From assembly GCA_050945155.1 (NCBI GenBank), contig JBMNSK010000033.1, forward strand, positions 1 through 15,309: a DNA stretch of 15,309 bases, in the 5' to 3' direction. The first letter of the stretch is position 1. Each line of letters starts with the position of its first letter. This document shows positions 6,299-14,654 of the stretch, in pieces. Made by a program: the position numbers and the translations under genes. The DNA is from JBMNSK01 sp050945155 (lineage in GTDB: Bacteria; Actinomycetota; Coriobacteriia; Coriobacteriales; Eggerthellaceae). Below the pieces are notes generated by a model. The model did no database searches. It saw nothing but the letters and a program-made list of their open reading frames with translations, and was not told where the DNA came from.

Positions 6299-9200
6299 TT
6301 ATGAAATGAGGTCGTCCTCACCGGAAGATTCAGAGTCCGCATCATCGGATGATGGATCTTCTTCCTCATCGGACGCTTCCTCTTCCTCTTTGCTGGTAAG
6401 TCCGAAACCTAATGACCCTACAGAACCCAAAAGCGCGTCGAGTTCTTCAAGGTTGCGCTTATAGGATCGCGGAGGAAGAGCTTCGCCTAGCATATCTTCG
6501 CCTTCAGTATTAAATGTCGGCGGCTCATCTCCACCAATCAAGATGGTGTCATCAGGACTAAAGACCATATCCAGAAGCTGGCTAATATCATCGTTTGATG
6601 CCGCTAAGTCATCTTCAATGACATTGGAGAGATCATGCTCAGCCAGCCCTTCTTTAAGTTCCTCAATGGCCTTAGCACCAATACCATCGATGCGTAGGAG
6701 GTCATCTTCGGTATGACCTACCAAATCAGCAACGGTTTCGATGCCAGCCTCAGAGAATTTGTTCGCCCAACGCTGAGATACACCCAAATCATCGAAGATA
6801 TACAGACGAGCCTGCTCATCGGTAAGCTTCGGGCCACGGTGCGTAGTAGCGCCGCCACCGTAGTATCCGCCATAGGTGTTGCCCATATTGAGGTAACCCT
6901 CATTGTCCAAAGACCAGTCTTGAGGCTGAGGCAAGAGTTCCTCGATCTCACGCAGGGCTTCAGGAGCATAGTCAGATAAGGTGTCGTTTGATTCTTTCTC
7001 AATCGGTGCACCTTTGTAGGTAAGCTTCACATTGTGATAGCGGTCAAGACCGGTACCAGCAGGAATTGGCTTACCAATGATGACGTTTTCCTTCAGGCCA
7101 GCAAGGTTGTCCACCTTACCCTCAATGGCCGCGTCCGTTAAGACCTTCGTGGTCTCCTGGAAGGATGCAGCGGAGAGGAAGGAGTCGGTAGCAAGCGATG
7201 CCTTCGTAATGCCCAAGAGCAGAGGTTGGCCAATCGGCGGGTTTTTGCCTTCAGCAATGAGCTGGTTGGCAACGCGCTGGAATTCGAAGCGATTTACCTG
7301 ACGACCAGGCAGGTAGTCAGAATCGCCCGAATCAAGGACGGTTACCTTACGCAGCATCTGGCGAGCAATGACCTCGATGTGCTTATCGTTAATATCAACG
7401 CCTTGGGAAACATAGACGTCCTGAACCTGAGACACAATGTAACGAAGTGTGGTGTTCGGGTCGGTCAAGCGCAGCAAATCATGTGGGTTCACAGAACCAC
7501 GGGTGAGCTGTTGGCCAACCTTCACTTCGACGCCGTCATCAATTCCAGGCAGCATCTGGGCACGAGCAGAAACACTGTACTCGCGGATATTGCCTTCCTG
7601 GTCATGAATGGTCAGGGTCTTTTGGTTCTTATCGCTTTCAATCTGCAAGGTGCCGGAAATCTCGGCCAGGACAGCCATACCCTTTGGCTTGCGAGCTTCG
7701 AAAAGCTCCTGAACACGAGGAAGACCGTGCGTAATGTCTTCACCTGCAACACCGCCGGTATGGAAGGTTCTCATGGTCAGCTGCGTACCCGGCTCACCAA
7801 TGGACTGAGCAGCAATAATACCGACTGCTGTTCCGATGTTGACCGGACGAGACGTAGCCAAATCCCAGCCATAGCACTTCTGGCAGACGCCGTGGTCGGC
7901 ATGACAGGTCATGACGGTACGAATGGTAACTTCTTCAATGCCGGCTGCTTCGATTTTGCGCAAATCGTCAAGCGAGCTGATAAACTCGCCTGCCTCAAAG
8001 AGCACTTCCCCTTCGGAGCTTACGACATCTTCCAAGAGGCAACGACCAATCACATTGGCATCAAGTTCGCCTTTTGCATCATGGATTGCGTAGTCAACGC
8101 CTTCGGTCGTACCGCAGTCAATCTCGCGAATGATGACATCTTGTGCAACATCAACAAGACGACGAGTCAGATAACCAGAGTCAGCTGTACGCAAAGCGGT
8201 GTCGGCCAAACCTTTACGCGCACCATGCGTGGATACGAAGTACTCCAGTACGGAAAGACCTTCACGGAAGTTTGCCTTAATAGGACGGTCAATGATTTCG
8301 CCGTTCGGGTCAGAGATAAGACCACGCATTCCCGCAAGCTGACGAATCTGCTTGATGTTACCACGAGCACCAGAGAAGGCCATCATGTAGATTGGATTGA
8401 AGCGGTCGAAGTTGTCAGCCATAGCTTCGCCGACGCGCTCGTTCGCATCATTCCAAATATCGACAACCTGACGATGACGCTCGTCATGGCTCATAAGACC
8501 CATCTCATAGTCTTCATCAATTGCCGCAACCTTCGCATCGGCTTCAGCTAAAATCTCAGCCTTTTGCGGTGGAACGGTAGCGTCATAAACAGAAACCGTA
8601 ACACCTGCCTGAGTTGCATAGTGGAAACCAGCATCCTTCAAACCATCCAGGATGGACGGAACTTCAGAAATGGTATAGCGGTTGCACACATCTTCAACCA
8701 GACGACTAATCTCGGTCTTGTTCATCTCATAGTTCAAGAACGGATAGTCATCAGGCAGAACACTATTAAAGGTGATGCGGCCTACCGATGTTTCGATACG
8801 CTCGCCTGCCTTGTGCTCTTCAAAAGTGTTGTAGGCAGTCGCAATAACTGAGTCGCGCTTGAGGCGTACAAGAATCCTTGCCTGAAGGTCAAGGTCAGCA
8901 TGAGCATCATGAGCGTTCAAAGCTTCTTTGAAGTCATAGAAAATCCTGCCCTCACCAGGGAAGTTATCGCGAATAGCCGTAAGGTAGTACAGACCGATAA
9001 TCATGTCCTGAGTTGGAACAGTCAAAGGTCTGCCGTGTGCCGGGCTCTTGATATTGTTTGTTGAGAGCATAAGAACACGTGCCTCTGCCTGTGCTTCTGC
9101 ACCCAGCGGTACGTGAACTGCCATCTGGTCACCGTCGAAGTCTGCGTTAAATGCGGTGCAGACGAGTGGGTGAAGTTTGATAGCCTTACCTTCAACAAGG

Positions 9201-10756
9201 ATTGGTTCGAACGCCTGAATACCTAAGCGGTGCAAGGTAGGTGCGCGGTTAAGCAGTACCGGATGTTCGGTAATAACCTCTTCCAAAACGTCCCATACAT
9301 AGCTTGCACCACGGTCAACTGCACGACGTGCTGCCTTGATATTAGCAACGTACTCAAGCTCGACCAGGCGTTTCATAACGAATGGCTTGAAAAGCTCGAG
9401 TGCCATCTGTGACGGAAGACCGCACTGATGCATCTTCAGCTGAGGACCAACAACGATTACCGAACGACCAGAGTAGTCAACGCGCTTACCCAAGAGGTTC
9501 TGGCGGAAGCGTCCCTGCTTGCCTTTAAGCATGTCAGAAAGGCTCTTCAGTGGACGGTTGCCAGGACCCGTTACCGGACGTCCACGGCGACCGTTGTCAA
9601 AGAGGCTGTCAACTGCCTCCTGCAGCATGCGCTTCTCGTTGTTGACGATGATGTCCGGAGCGCCCAAGTCCAGGAGTCGCTTCAAACGATTATTACGGTT
9701 GATAACACGACGATAGAGGTCGTTTAAGTCTGAGGTAGCAAAACGGCCACCATCAAGCTGAACCATAGGACGCAGATCCGGTGGAATAACCGGAATAACG
9801 TCCAGAATCATATCGGTTGGCTTGTTGGAAGACTTGAGGAACGCATCAACAACCTTCAAACGCTTGATAGCCTTTGCGCGCTTCTGACCCTTGCCGTTTG
9901 CAATAATCTCGCCCAGCTCTTCAGCGGTCTTTTCAAGATCAATTTGCTCGAGCAGGTCGCGTACTGCTTCAGCACCCATGCCACCCTTGAAGTAGTCACG
10001 GTAGTTCAGGCGCATCTCACGATAGAGCGACTCGTCAGAAATAAGCTGCTTCGGCTCAATCTTCATGAAGGCCTCGAACGCCTCAGTACGTAAAGCTTTG
10101 CGCTCGTTGAACTCCTCATACAAATCGGCAATTTCGTCTTCGACTTCTTCAGGAGTCATGCGCTCTTCGTCATCGATTTCGTCAACAAACTCATCTTCCT
10201 CGGGCACATAGGCAGTAGAAAGACGGCGAGTAGATTCAATCAGACGATCTCGCTCTGCATCGAGTTCTTCGAGGTCGGCAGCGAGCTCGTCACGCAAATC
10301 TTCCTCATCCTCATCACGAGCTTCGGTATCAACCGAGGTGATGATGGAGCTTGCAAAATAGAGAACCTTTTCAAGCTCCTTGGGAGGAATATCCAAGAGG
10401 TAGCCCAGACGAGAAGGCGAACCTTTGAAATACCAAATATGAGAAACCGGAGCAGCAAGTTCAATATGACCCATGCGCTCGCGGCGTACCTTTGAACGCG
10501 TCACTTCAACACCGCAGCGTTCGCAGACAATGCCCTTAAAACGAACACGCTTGTACTTTCCGCAGGCGCACTCCCAGTCCTTCGTAGGACCGAAAATCTT
10601 CTCGCAGAACAAGCCGTCCTTCTCAGGCTTTAAGGTACGGTAGTTAATGGTTTCCGGCTTCTTGACCTCACCACGGGACCATCCGCGAATATCTTCAGCG
10701 CTGGCGAGGGAAATTCTAATTGCGTCAAAATTGTTTACGTCGAATTCTGTAGGCAT
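6299..10756 (-). CDS. rpoC: RNA polymerase beta' subunit with an extra C-terminal domain
   Basis: This is the catalytic subunit of RNA polymerase, 1485 residues. The first zinc site is C63, C65, C78 and C81. Residues about 142-235 are a highly acidic coiled-coil-like insertion at the place where actinobacterial beta' has its lineage insertion; the flanking EPKQLISDESLYREM resembles the mycobacterial sequence. The active site NADFDGDQM gives Mg-binding D539, D541 and D543. The bridge helix is about 785-812 and the trigger loop about 826-862; the second zinc site is C881, C951, C958 and C961. The usual core ends near residue 1270. Beyond it come a Gly/Tyr-rich linker (about 1293-1308), an alpha-CTD-like helix-hairpin-helix domain (1318-1376) and an acidic Ser/Asp/Glu tail (1457-1485). 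The ATG shares one base with the rpoB stop (TAATG) and has a GGAGGA ribosome site inside the rpoB end. The subunit call is certain; the meaning of the C-terminal addition is inferred. Confidence 0.99.
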   Translation of the reverse strand: MPTEFDVNNFDAIRISLASAEDIRGWSRGEVKKPETINYRTLKPEKDGLFCEKIFGPTKDWECACGKYKRVRFKGIVCERCGVEVTRSKVRRERMGHIELAAPVSHIWYFKGSPSRLGYLLDIPPKELEKVLYFASSIITSVDTEARDEDEEDLRDELAADLEELDAERDRLIESTRRLSTAYVPEEDEFVDEIDDEERMTPEEVEDEIADLYEEFNERKALRTEAFEAFMKIEPKQLISDESLYREMRLNYRDYFKGGMGAEAVRDLLEQIDLEKTAEELGEIIANGKGQKRAKAIKRLKVVDAFLKSSNKPTDMILDVIPVIPPDLRPMVQLDGGRFATSDLNDLYRRVINRNNRLKRLLDLGAPDIIVNNEKRMLQEAVDSLFDNGRRGRPVTGPGNRPLKSLSDMLKGKQGRFRQNLLGKRVDYSGRSVIVVGPQLKMHQCGLPSQMALELFKPFVMKRLVELEYVANIKAARRAVDRGASYVWDVLEEVITEHPVLLNRAPTLHRLGIQAFEPILVEGKAIKLHPLVCTAFNADFDGDQMAVHVPLGAEAQAEARVLMLSTNNIKSPAHGRPLTVPTQDMIIGLYYLTAIRDNFPGEGRIFYDFKEALNAHDAHADLDLQARILVRLKRDSVIATAYNTFEEHKAGERIETSVGRITFNSVLPDDYPFLNYEMNKTEISRLVEDVCNRYTISEVPSILDGLKDAGFHYATQAGVTVSVYDATVPPQKAEILAEADAKVAAIDEDYEMGLMSHDERHRQVVDIWNDANERVGEAMADNFDRFNPIYMMAFSGARGNIKQIRQLAGMRGLISDPNGEIIDRPIKANFREGLSVLEYFVSTHGARKGLADTALRTADSGYLTRRLVDVAQDVIIREIDCGTTEGVDYAIHDAKGELDANVIGRCLLEDVVSSEGEVLFEAGEFISSLDDLRKIEAAGIEEVTIRTVMTCHADHGVCQKCYGWDLATSRPVNIGTAVGIIAAQSIGEPGTQLTMRTFHTGGVAGEDITHGLPRVQELFEARKPKGMAVLAEISGTLQIESDKNQKTLTIHDQEGNIREYSVSARAQMLPGIDDGVEVKVGQQLTRGSVNPHDLLRLTDPNTTLRYIVSQVQDVYVSQGVDINDKHIEVIARQMLRKVTVLDSGDSDYLPGRQVNRFEFQRVANQLIAEGKNPPIGQPLLLGITKASLATDSFLSAASFQETTKVLTDAAIEGKVDNLAGLKENVIIGKPIPAGTGLDRYHNVKLTYKGAPIEKESNDTLSDYAPEALREIEELLPQPQDWSLDNEGYLNMGNTYGGYYGGGATTHRGPKLTDEQARLYIFDDLGVSQRWANKFSEAGIETVADLVGHTEDDLLRIDGIGAKAIEELKEGLAEHDLSNVIEDDLAASNDDISQLLDMVFSPDDTILIGGDEPPTFNTEGEDMLGEALPPRSYKRNLEELDALLGSVGSLGFGLTSKEEEEASDEEEDPSSDDADSESSGEDDLIS
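6629..6805 (-). other. alpha-CTD-like helix-hairpin-helix domain at the end of RpoC (residues 1318-1376)
   Basis: Residues R1329 to about L1376 align by eye, without gaps, with E. coli RpoA from R265 to about L312 (recalled from memory): roughly 18 of 48 positions are identical. Matches include R265=R1329, N268=N1332, the DLV-x2-TE-x2-LL stretch, G296=G1360, K298=K1362 and E302=E1366. These are the known contacts of alpha-CTD with UP-element DNA. C269 is K1333 and S299 is A1364. Relatives that could also explain the pattern are the NusA C-terminal repeats and generic HhH/SAM-like domains. Confidence 0.7.
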
Positions 10757-13700
10757 TATTCCTCCTCTCCATCACCGATGAGGTCGTCACCGGAATCATT
10801 CAAGTCCATATCACTCATCAAATTTCCTAATTCAGCAGCAATGCCGTCCAAAGCATCTTCTGTTTCTTCTGCTTCGGTCTTTTGGGCATCTTGCTGCAGT
10901 GCTTCAAAGAGTTCTTGATCTTCTTCATCAGCCTTACGGTCATCTTCGGTGCTCTCCGCACGCTTTTCAGCGAGCGTAGCCGTGTCGATGGCCTTATGGT
11001 CATGACCTTCAAGCTCAACGTTCAGGCAGAGGGACTTCATTTCCTTTACCAGAACTTTGAAGGATTCCGGAACTTCAGCGGCCGGAATGTTTTCGCCCTT
11101 AATAATGGCCTCGTAGGATTTGACGCGGCCGGCAGTATCGTCGGACTTTACCGTCAAGATCTCCTGCAAAACATTCGATGCGCCGTAGGCATACAGTGCC
11201 CAAACTTCCATCTCGCCGAAACGCTGGCCACCAAACTGAGCCTTGCCGCCAAGTGGCTGCTGTGTAATTAGACTGTAAGGACCGGTCGAACGTGCGTGAA
11301 TCTTGTCGTCAACCATATGACCGAGTTTCAGCATGTAGGTCTGGCCAACCGTGATAGGCTCGCGGAATTTCTCGCCCGTACGCCCATCGTAGAGCCAGGT
11401 CTTACCGGTGCGAGAGAGCTGCGGTACGAACTCATCACGTGCCTTATCTCCGTACTTTGCATGGTTGATATTAATGAGGTTGCGATTCGCACGTTCAATA
11501 GCATCCGAAATCTCTGTCTCTGTTGCACCGTCAAATACCGGCGATGAAACATAGATGGGACCGTCAACAATCTCGTCGGAATCTTCCTTGTCATCCCAAC
11601 CCCACTTAGCAGCCCAGCCTAAGTGGTTCTCAAGCAGCTGACCAACGTTCATACGAGAAGGAACGCCGAGCGGGTTAAGGATAACGTCAATAGGGGTACC
11701 GTCTGCCAGGTAAGGCATGTCCTCGATAGGCAGAACGCGCGAAATAACACCTTTGTTACCGTGACGACCAGAGAGCTTGTCGCCCTGCTGAACCTTTCGT
11801 TTCTGAGCAACGTAAATACGAACGAGCTCGTTTACGCCCGGTGCAAGTTCATCGCCTGCAGCACGGCTGAAGCGGTGAATACCGATAACACGTCCGCCAG
11901 CACCGTGCGGTACCTTCAAGGAAGTGTCGCGAACTTCCCGTGCTTTCTCACCAAAGATAGCACGCAGGAGGCGCTCTTCAGCGGTAAGCTCAGTCTCGCC
12001 CTTCGGAGCAACCTTGCCAACCAAAACATCGCCAGGGAATACTTCAGCGCCGATGCGAATGATGCCATCAGCATCTAAGTCGGCAATGACGTCCTCAGAG
12101 ATGTTTGGAATCTCACGGGTAATCTCTTCAGGTCCAAGCTTGGTGTCGCGTGCATCTACCTGATACTCAGAAATATGAATGGAGGTCAGCAGGTCTTCAG
12201 CAACCACACGCTCGGAAATAACGATGGCGTCCTCGTAGTTGTAGCCTTCCCAAGGCATATAAGCAATCATGAGGTTTTGGCCTAAAGCAAGCTCACCCTT
12301 GTCACAGGAAGGACCGTCGGCCAAAACATCACCAGCAGCAACTTCATCGCCCTTACGAACGATAGGACGGTGGTTGATGCAACCGCTCTGGTTTGAACGC
12401 TGGAACTTAGGAACCAGGTATTCATCATATTCACCATCGTTGTTCAGGATGATGATGGTTTCACCATCAACATAGTCAACGACACCTGGGTTTTGAGCCA
12501 CGATAATTTCGCCCGAGTCAACAACGATACGGTGCTCGATACCCGTACCAACAAGCGGTGCTTCAGGGCGCAGCAGAGGCACAGCCTGGCGCTGCATGTT
12601 TGAACCCATGAGTGCACGGTTTGCATCGTCGTGCTCAAGGAACGGAATAAGTGACGTTGCTACCGACGTCATCTGACGAGGAGAAACGTCCATGTAGTTA
12701 ACATCTTCTACCGGAATTTCGTCCGGGTCGCCGAACTCACCATTAGCGCCCTTGGTACGACACAAAACACGCTCGGCAGGAATGAATTCACCGTTTTCGG
12801 CATAGTGACCAAAAACGCGTGTCTCAAGGTTAAAGGTTTCATTTGCCTGAGCGATGATGTAGTTTTCTTCCTCATCGGCAGTCAGGTAGTCGATTTCGTC
12901 GGTTACCTTCCCATCAACAATGCGTCGATACGGGGTCTCGATGAAGCCATATGGGTTTACGCGTGCATAGGTTGCAAGCGAACCGATAAGTCCAATGTTT
13001 GGACCTTCAGGTGTCTCAATAGGACACATACGACCATAGTGAGACGTATGAACGTCACGGACTTCAAAACCCGCGCGTTCGCGTGAAAGACCGCCAGGAC
13101 CCAAAGCGGAAAGCCTACGCTTGTGCGTAATGCCTGCAGCCGGGTTCGTCTGATCCATAAACTGTGAAAGCTGAGAAGAGCCGAAAAACTCTTTAATTGC
13201 AGCAACGATAGGACGAATGTTTACGAGCGACTGCGGCGTAATCTCGTCGGGCTCCTGCATGCTCATGCGCTCGCGCACAACGCGCTCCATACGCGAAAGA
13301 CCAATGCGGAACTGGTTTTGAATCAGCTCGCCTACCGTACGAATACGACGGTTGCCGAAGTGGTCGATGTCGTCAGTCGTTACGCCCTCAACGCCTTCAT
13401 GTAAATCAACGAGGTAGCGCATCGTCTTTACGATGTCTTCCTGCGTCAAGGTAGAAGAGTCGTTGCTGGGGTCAAAGCCGAGCTTCTTATTAATCTTATA
13501 GCGGCCCACCTTCGCTAAGTTATAGCGTTGTGGGTTAAAGAAAAGTCCATCTAAAAGCGTGCGTGCAGAATCAAGTGTCGGTGGCTCACCCGGACGGAAG
13601 CGCTTATAGAGCTCAATAAGAGACTCTTCGCGCGTCGTCGCAGGGTCGCGGTCAAGCGTGCGAACAATCATGTCGTCGTTGCCCAGAAGGTCAAGAATCT

Positions 13701-14328
13701 CTTCGCGAGATTCAGCAAGACCTAAAGCGCGGACGAGCAGAGTTGCCGGCTGCTTGCGCTTGCGGTCGATACGGACCGAAAGCACATCACGCTTGTCGGT
13801 TTCAAACTCAAGCCATGCACCACGGCTTGGAATAATTTTGGCGTTGTAAATGGTCTTGTCTGAGGTCTTGTCCGGTTCTGCTGAGAAATAGACACCAGGA
13901 GAACGAACGAGCTGAGAGACGACGACACGCTCAGTACCATTAATAATGAAGGTACCGCGTGGGGTCATGAGCGGAAAGTCTCCGATAAATACGTCCTGCT
14001 CTTTGATTTCTCCCGTTTCACGATTGACGAAGCGAATTTCTACAAAGAGTGGAGCTTGATAGCTTACGTCCTTCTCTTTGCACTCATCCACGGTGTACTT
14101 TGGCTCGCCAAATTCATGACGGCCAAACTCAACACACATGTCCTTCGTCGAATTTTCGATGGGGCTGATATCGGCGAATGCCTCATCCAGGCCTTCCTCG
14201 GTGAACCATTTAAAGCTCTCGGTCTGAACGGCAATCAGATTGGGTACGTCCATGACGTCTGGGATTTTCGCAAAACTTCTGCGCTCCCTATAACGGCTGG
14301 TCGGACCCTGATTTTTTTCTTGAGCCAC
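10756..14328 (-). CDS. rpoB: RNA polymerase beta subunit
   Basis: Beta forms half of the RNA polymerase cleft and holds the rifampicin pocket. The frame is open to ATG 14376, but that codon coincides with the predicted transcription start. GTG 14328 sits 7 bases after AAGGAGGAG (14344-14336), an almost ideal ribosome site, and gives 1190 residues beginning MAQEKNQ. Motifs in this numbering: lobe segment TFIINGTERV (126-135); rifampicin cluster FFGSSQLSQFMDQ to RRLSALGPGGL (381-414) with susceptible-type D392, H402 and S407 (E. coli 516, 526, 531); RMCPIETPEGPNIGLI; SGRHGNKGVIS; and PLGGKAQFGGQRFGEME near the C-terminus. The core ends in the usual SLCLNVELE, after which comes an acidic, probably disordered tail of about 75 residues. 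It overlaps rpoC by one base. L7/L12 (rplL), often upstream of rpoB, is absent here. Confidence 0.99.
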   Translation of the reverse strand: MAQEKNQGPTSRYRERRSFAKIPDVMDVPNLIAVQTESFKWFTEEGLDEAFADISPIENSTKDMCVEFGRHEFGEPKYTVDECKEKDVSYQAPLFVEIRFVNRETGEIKEQDVFIGDFPLMTPRGTFIINGTERVVVSQLVRSPGVYFSAEPDKTSDKTIYNAKIIPSRGAWLEFETDKRDVLSVRIDRKRKQPATLLVRALGLAESREEILDLLGNDDMIVRTLDRDPATTREESLIELYKRFRPGEPPTLDSARTLLDGLFFNPQRYNLAKVGRYKINKKLGFDPSNDSSTLTQEDIVKTMRYLVDLHEGVEGVTTDDIDHFGNRRIRTVGELIQNQFRIGLSRMERVVRERMSMQEPDEITPQSLVNIRPIVAAIKEFFGSSQLSQFMDQTNPAAGITHKRRLSALGPGGLSRERAGFEVRDVHTSHYGRMCPIETPEGPNIGLIGSLATYARVNPYGFIETPYRRIVDGKVTDEIDYLTADEEENYIIAQANETFNLETRVFGHYAENGEFIPAERVLCRTKGANGEFGDPDEIPVEDVNYMDVSPRQMTSVATSLIPFLEHDDANRALMGSNMQRQAVPLLRPEAPLVGTGIEHRIVVDSGEIIVAQNPGVVDYVDGETIIILNNDGEYDEYLVPKFQRSNQSGCINHRPIVRKGDEVAAGDVLADGPSCDKGELALGQNLMIAYMPWEGYNYEDAIVISERVVAEDLLTSIHISEYQVDARDTKLGPEEITREIPNISEDVIADLDADGIIRIGAEVFPGDVLVGKVAPKGETELTAEERLLRAIFGEKAREVRDTSLKVPHGAGGRVIGIHRFSRAAGDELAPGVNELVRIYVAQKRKVQQGDKLSGRHGNKGVISRVLPIEDMPYLADGTPIDVILNPLGVPSRMNVGQLLENHLGWAAKWGWDDKEDSDEIVDGPIYVSSPVFDGATETEISDAIERANRNLININHAKYGDKARDEFVPQLSRTGKTWLYDGRTGEKFREPITVGQTYMLKLGHMVDDKIHARSTGPYSLITQQPLGGKAQFGGQRFGEMEVWALYAYGASNVLQEILTVKSDDTAGRVKSYEAIIKGENIPAAEVPESFKVLVKEMKSLCLNVELEGHDHKAIDTATLAEKRAESTEDDRKADEEDQELFEALQQDAQKTEAEETEDALDGIAAELGNLMSDMDLNDSGDDLIGDGEEE

Positions 14329-14335
14329 GAGGCGA

Positions 14336-14344
14336 CTCCTCCTT
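14336..14344 (-). promoter_or_regulatory. Ribosome binding site deciding the rpoB start
   Basis: Minus-strand AAGGAGGAG is nearly fully complementary to the 16S 3' end and sits 7 bases before GTG 14328. It favours this start over the in-frame ATG at 14376, which has no such site. Confidence 0.85.
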
Positions 14345-14357
14345 CGCGAACACGCTG

Positions 14358-14369
14358 TTTTTGCAAAAA
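14358..14369. repeat. 12-bp perfect palindrome in the rpoB leader
   Basis: TTTTTGCAAAAA reads the same on both strands. It lies about 8-19 bases after the predicted rpoB transcription start, where a bound repressor would block early elongation. With no loop it is not a hairpin. It could also be chance in AT-rich DNA. Confidence 0.35.
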
Positions 14370-14382
14370 GATACAAACGAAT

Positions 14383-14411
14383 AATTTATTACTGATATAT
14401 AAGTGAGTCAA
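14383..14411 (-). promoter_or_regulatory. Main rpoBC promoter
   Basis: Minus-strand TTGACT (14411-14406; 5 of 6 matches) and TAAATT (14388-14383; 4 of 6) are spaced by exactly 17 bp. Transcription would start near 14376, giving a leader of about 48 nt before GTG 14328. It is the best sigma70-type promoter in the window. Confidence 0.7.
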
Positions 14412-14457
14412 GAAATTTTTTTAGAAGCTATGAAATTTTGCTGTAATTTTTCGTTTT
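14412..14457 (-). promoter_or_regulatory. A-tract (UP-element-like) DNA upstream of the rpoB -35
   Basis: On the minus strand, runs of A followed by T (14422-14413, 14439-14433, 14451-14445, 14457-14454) sit directly upstream of the -35 box, as in UP elements bound by alpha-CTD. This is base composition only; function is inferred. Confidence 0.4.
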
Positions 14458-14623
14458 CATCAGGGGATATGCAAATTGATTTTTTCTCAGTTTCTCACAA
14501 GTTGTAAATCTTGCAAGACCAAGTGAACCAGAAACAAAGCTTTTGAATTTCAAAGTCTCCGTGCACAGGTAAAAATTCGGTAAAAAAATAACTAAGTCTG
14601 AAAAGAAATGATGGAGACTCAGT

Positions 14624-14654
14624 AAAAACACGTAGAGGTACAGGCCCCTACGTG
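14624..14654 (-). terminator. Intrinsic terminator T2 upstream of rpoB
   Basis: On the minus strand CACGTAGGGG (14654-14645) pairs with CCTCTACGTG (14638-14629): 10 bp including one G-U, 6-base loop, followed directly by U5 (14628-14624). It is well formed but lies about 140 bases after terminator T1, with no recognised gene between. It must therefore end either read-through or a small RNA. Confidence 0.7.

Noticed and set aside
7226..8551. 441-codon open frame on the plus strand opposite rpoC
   Set aside because: It lies entirely antisense to the conserved beta' catalytic region. It is explained by rpoC codon choice, and its product has no recognisable motif.
14329..14376. ATG start 16 codons before GTG in rpoB
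   Set aside because: The ATG coincides with the predicted transcription start and has no ribosome site, while GTG 14328 follows AAGGAGGAG.
14056..14406. 116-codon plus-strand frame crossing the rpoB start
   Set aside because: It is antisense to rpoB and its promoter, with no ribosome site or family motif.
14428..14631. 67-codon minus-strand frame in the rpoB upstream gap
   Set aside because: It lies in AT-rich DNA, has no ribosome site, a composition unlike a protein, and runs into the UP-like region.
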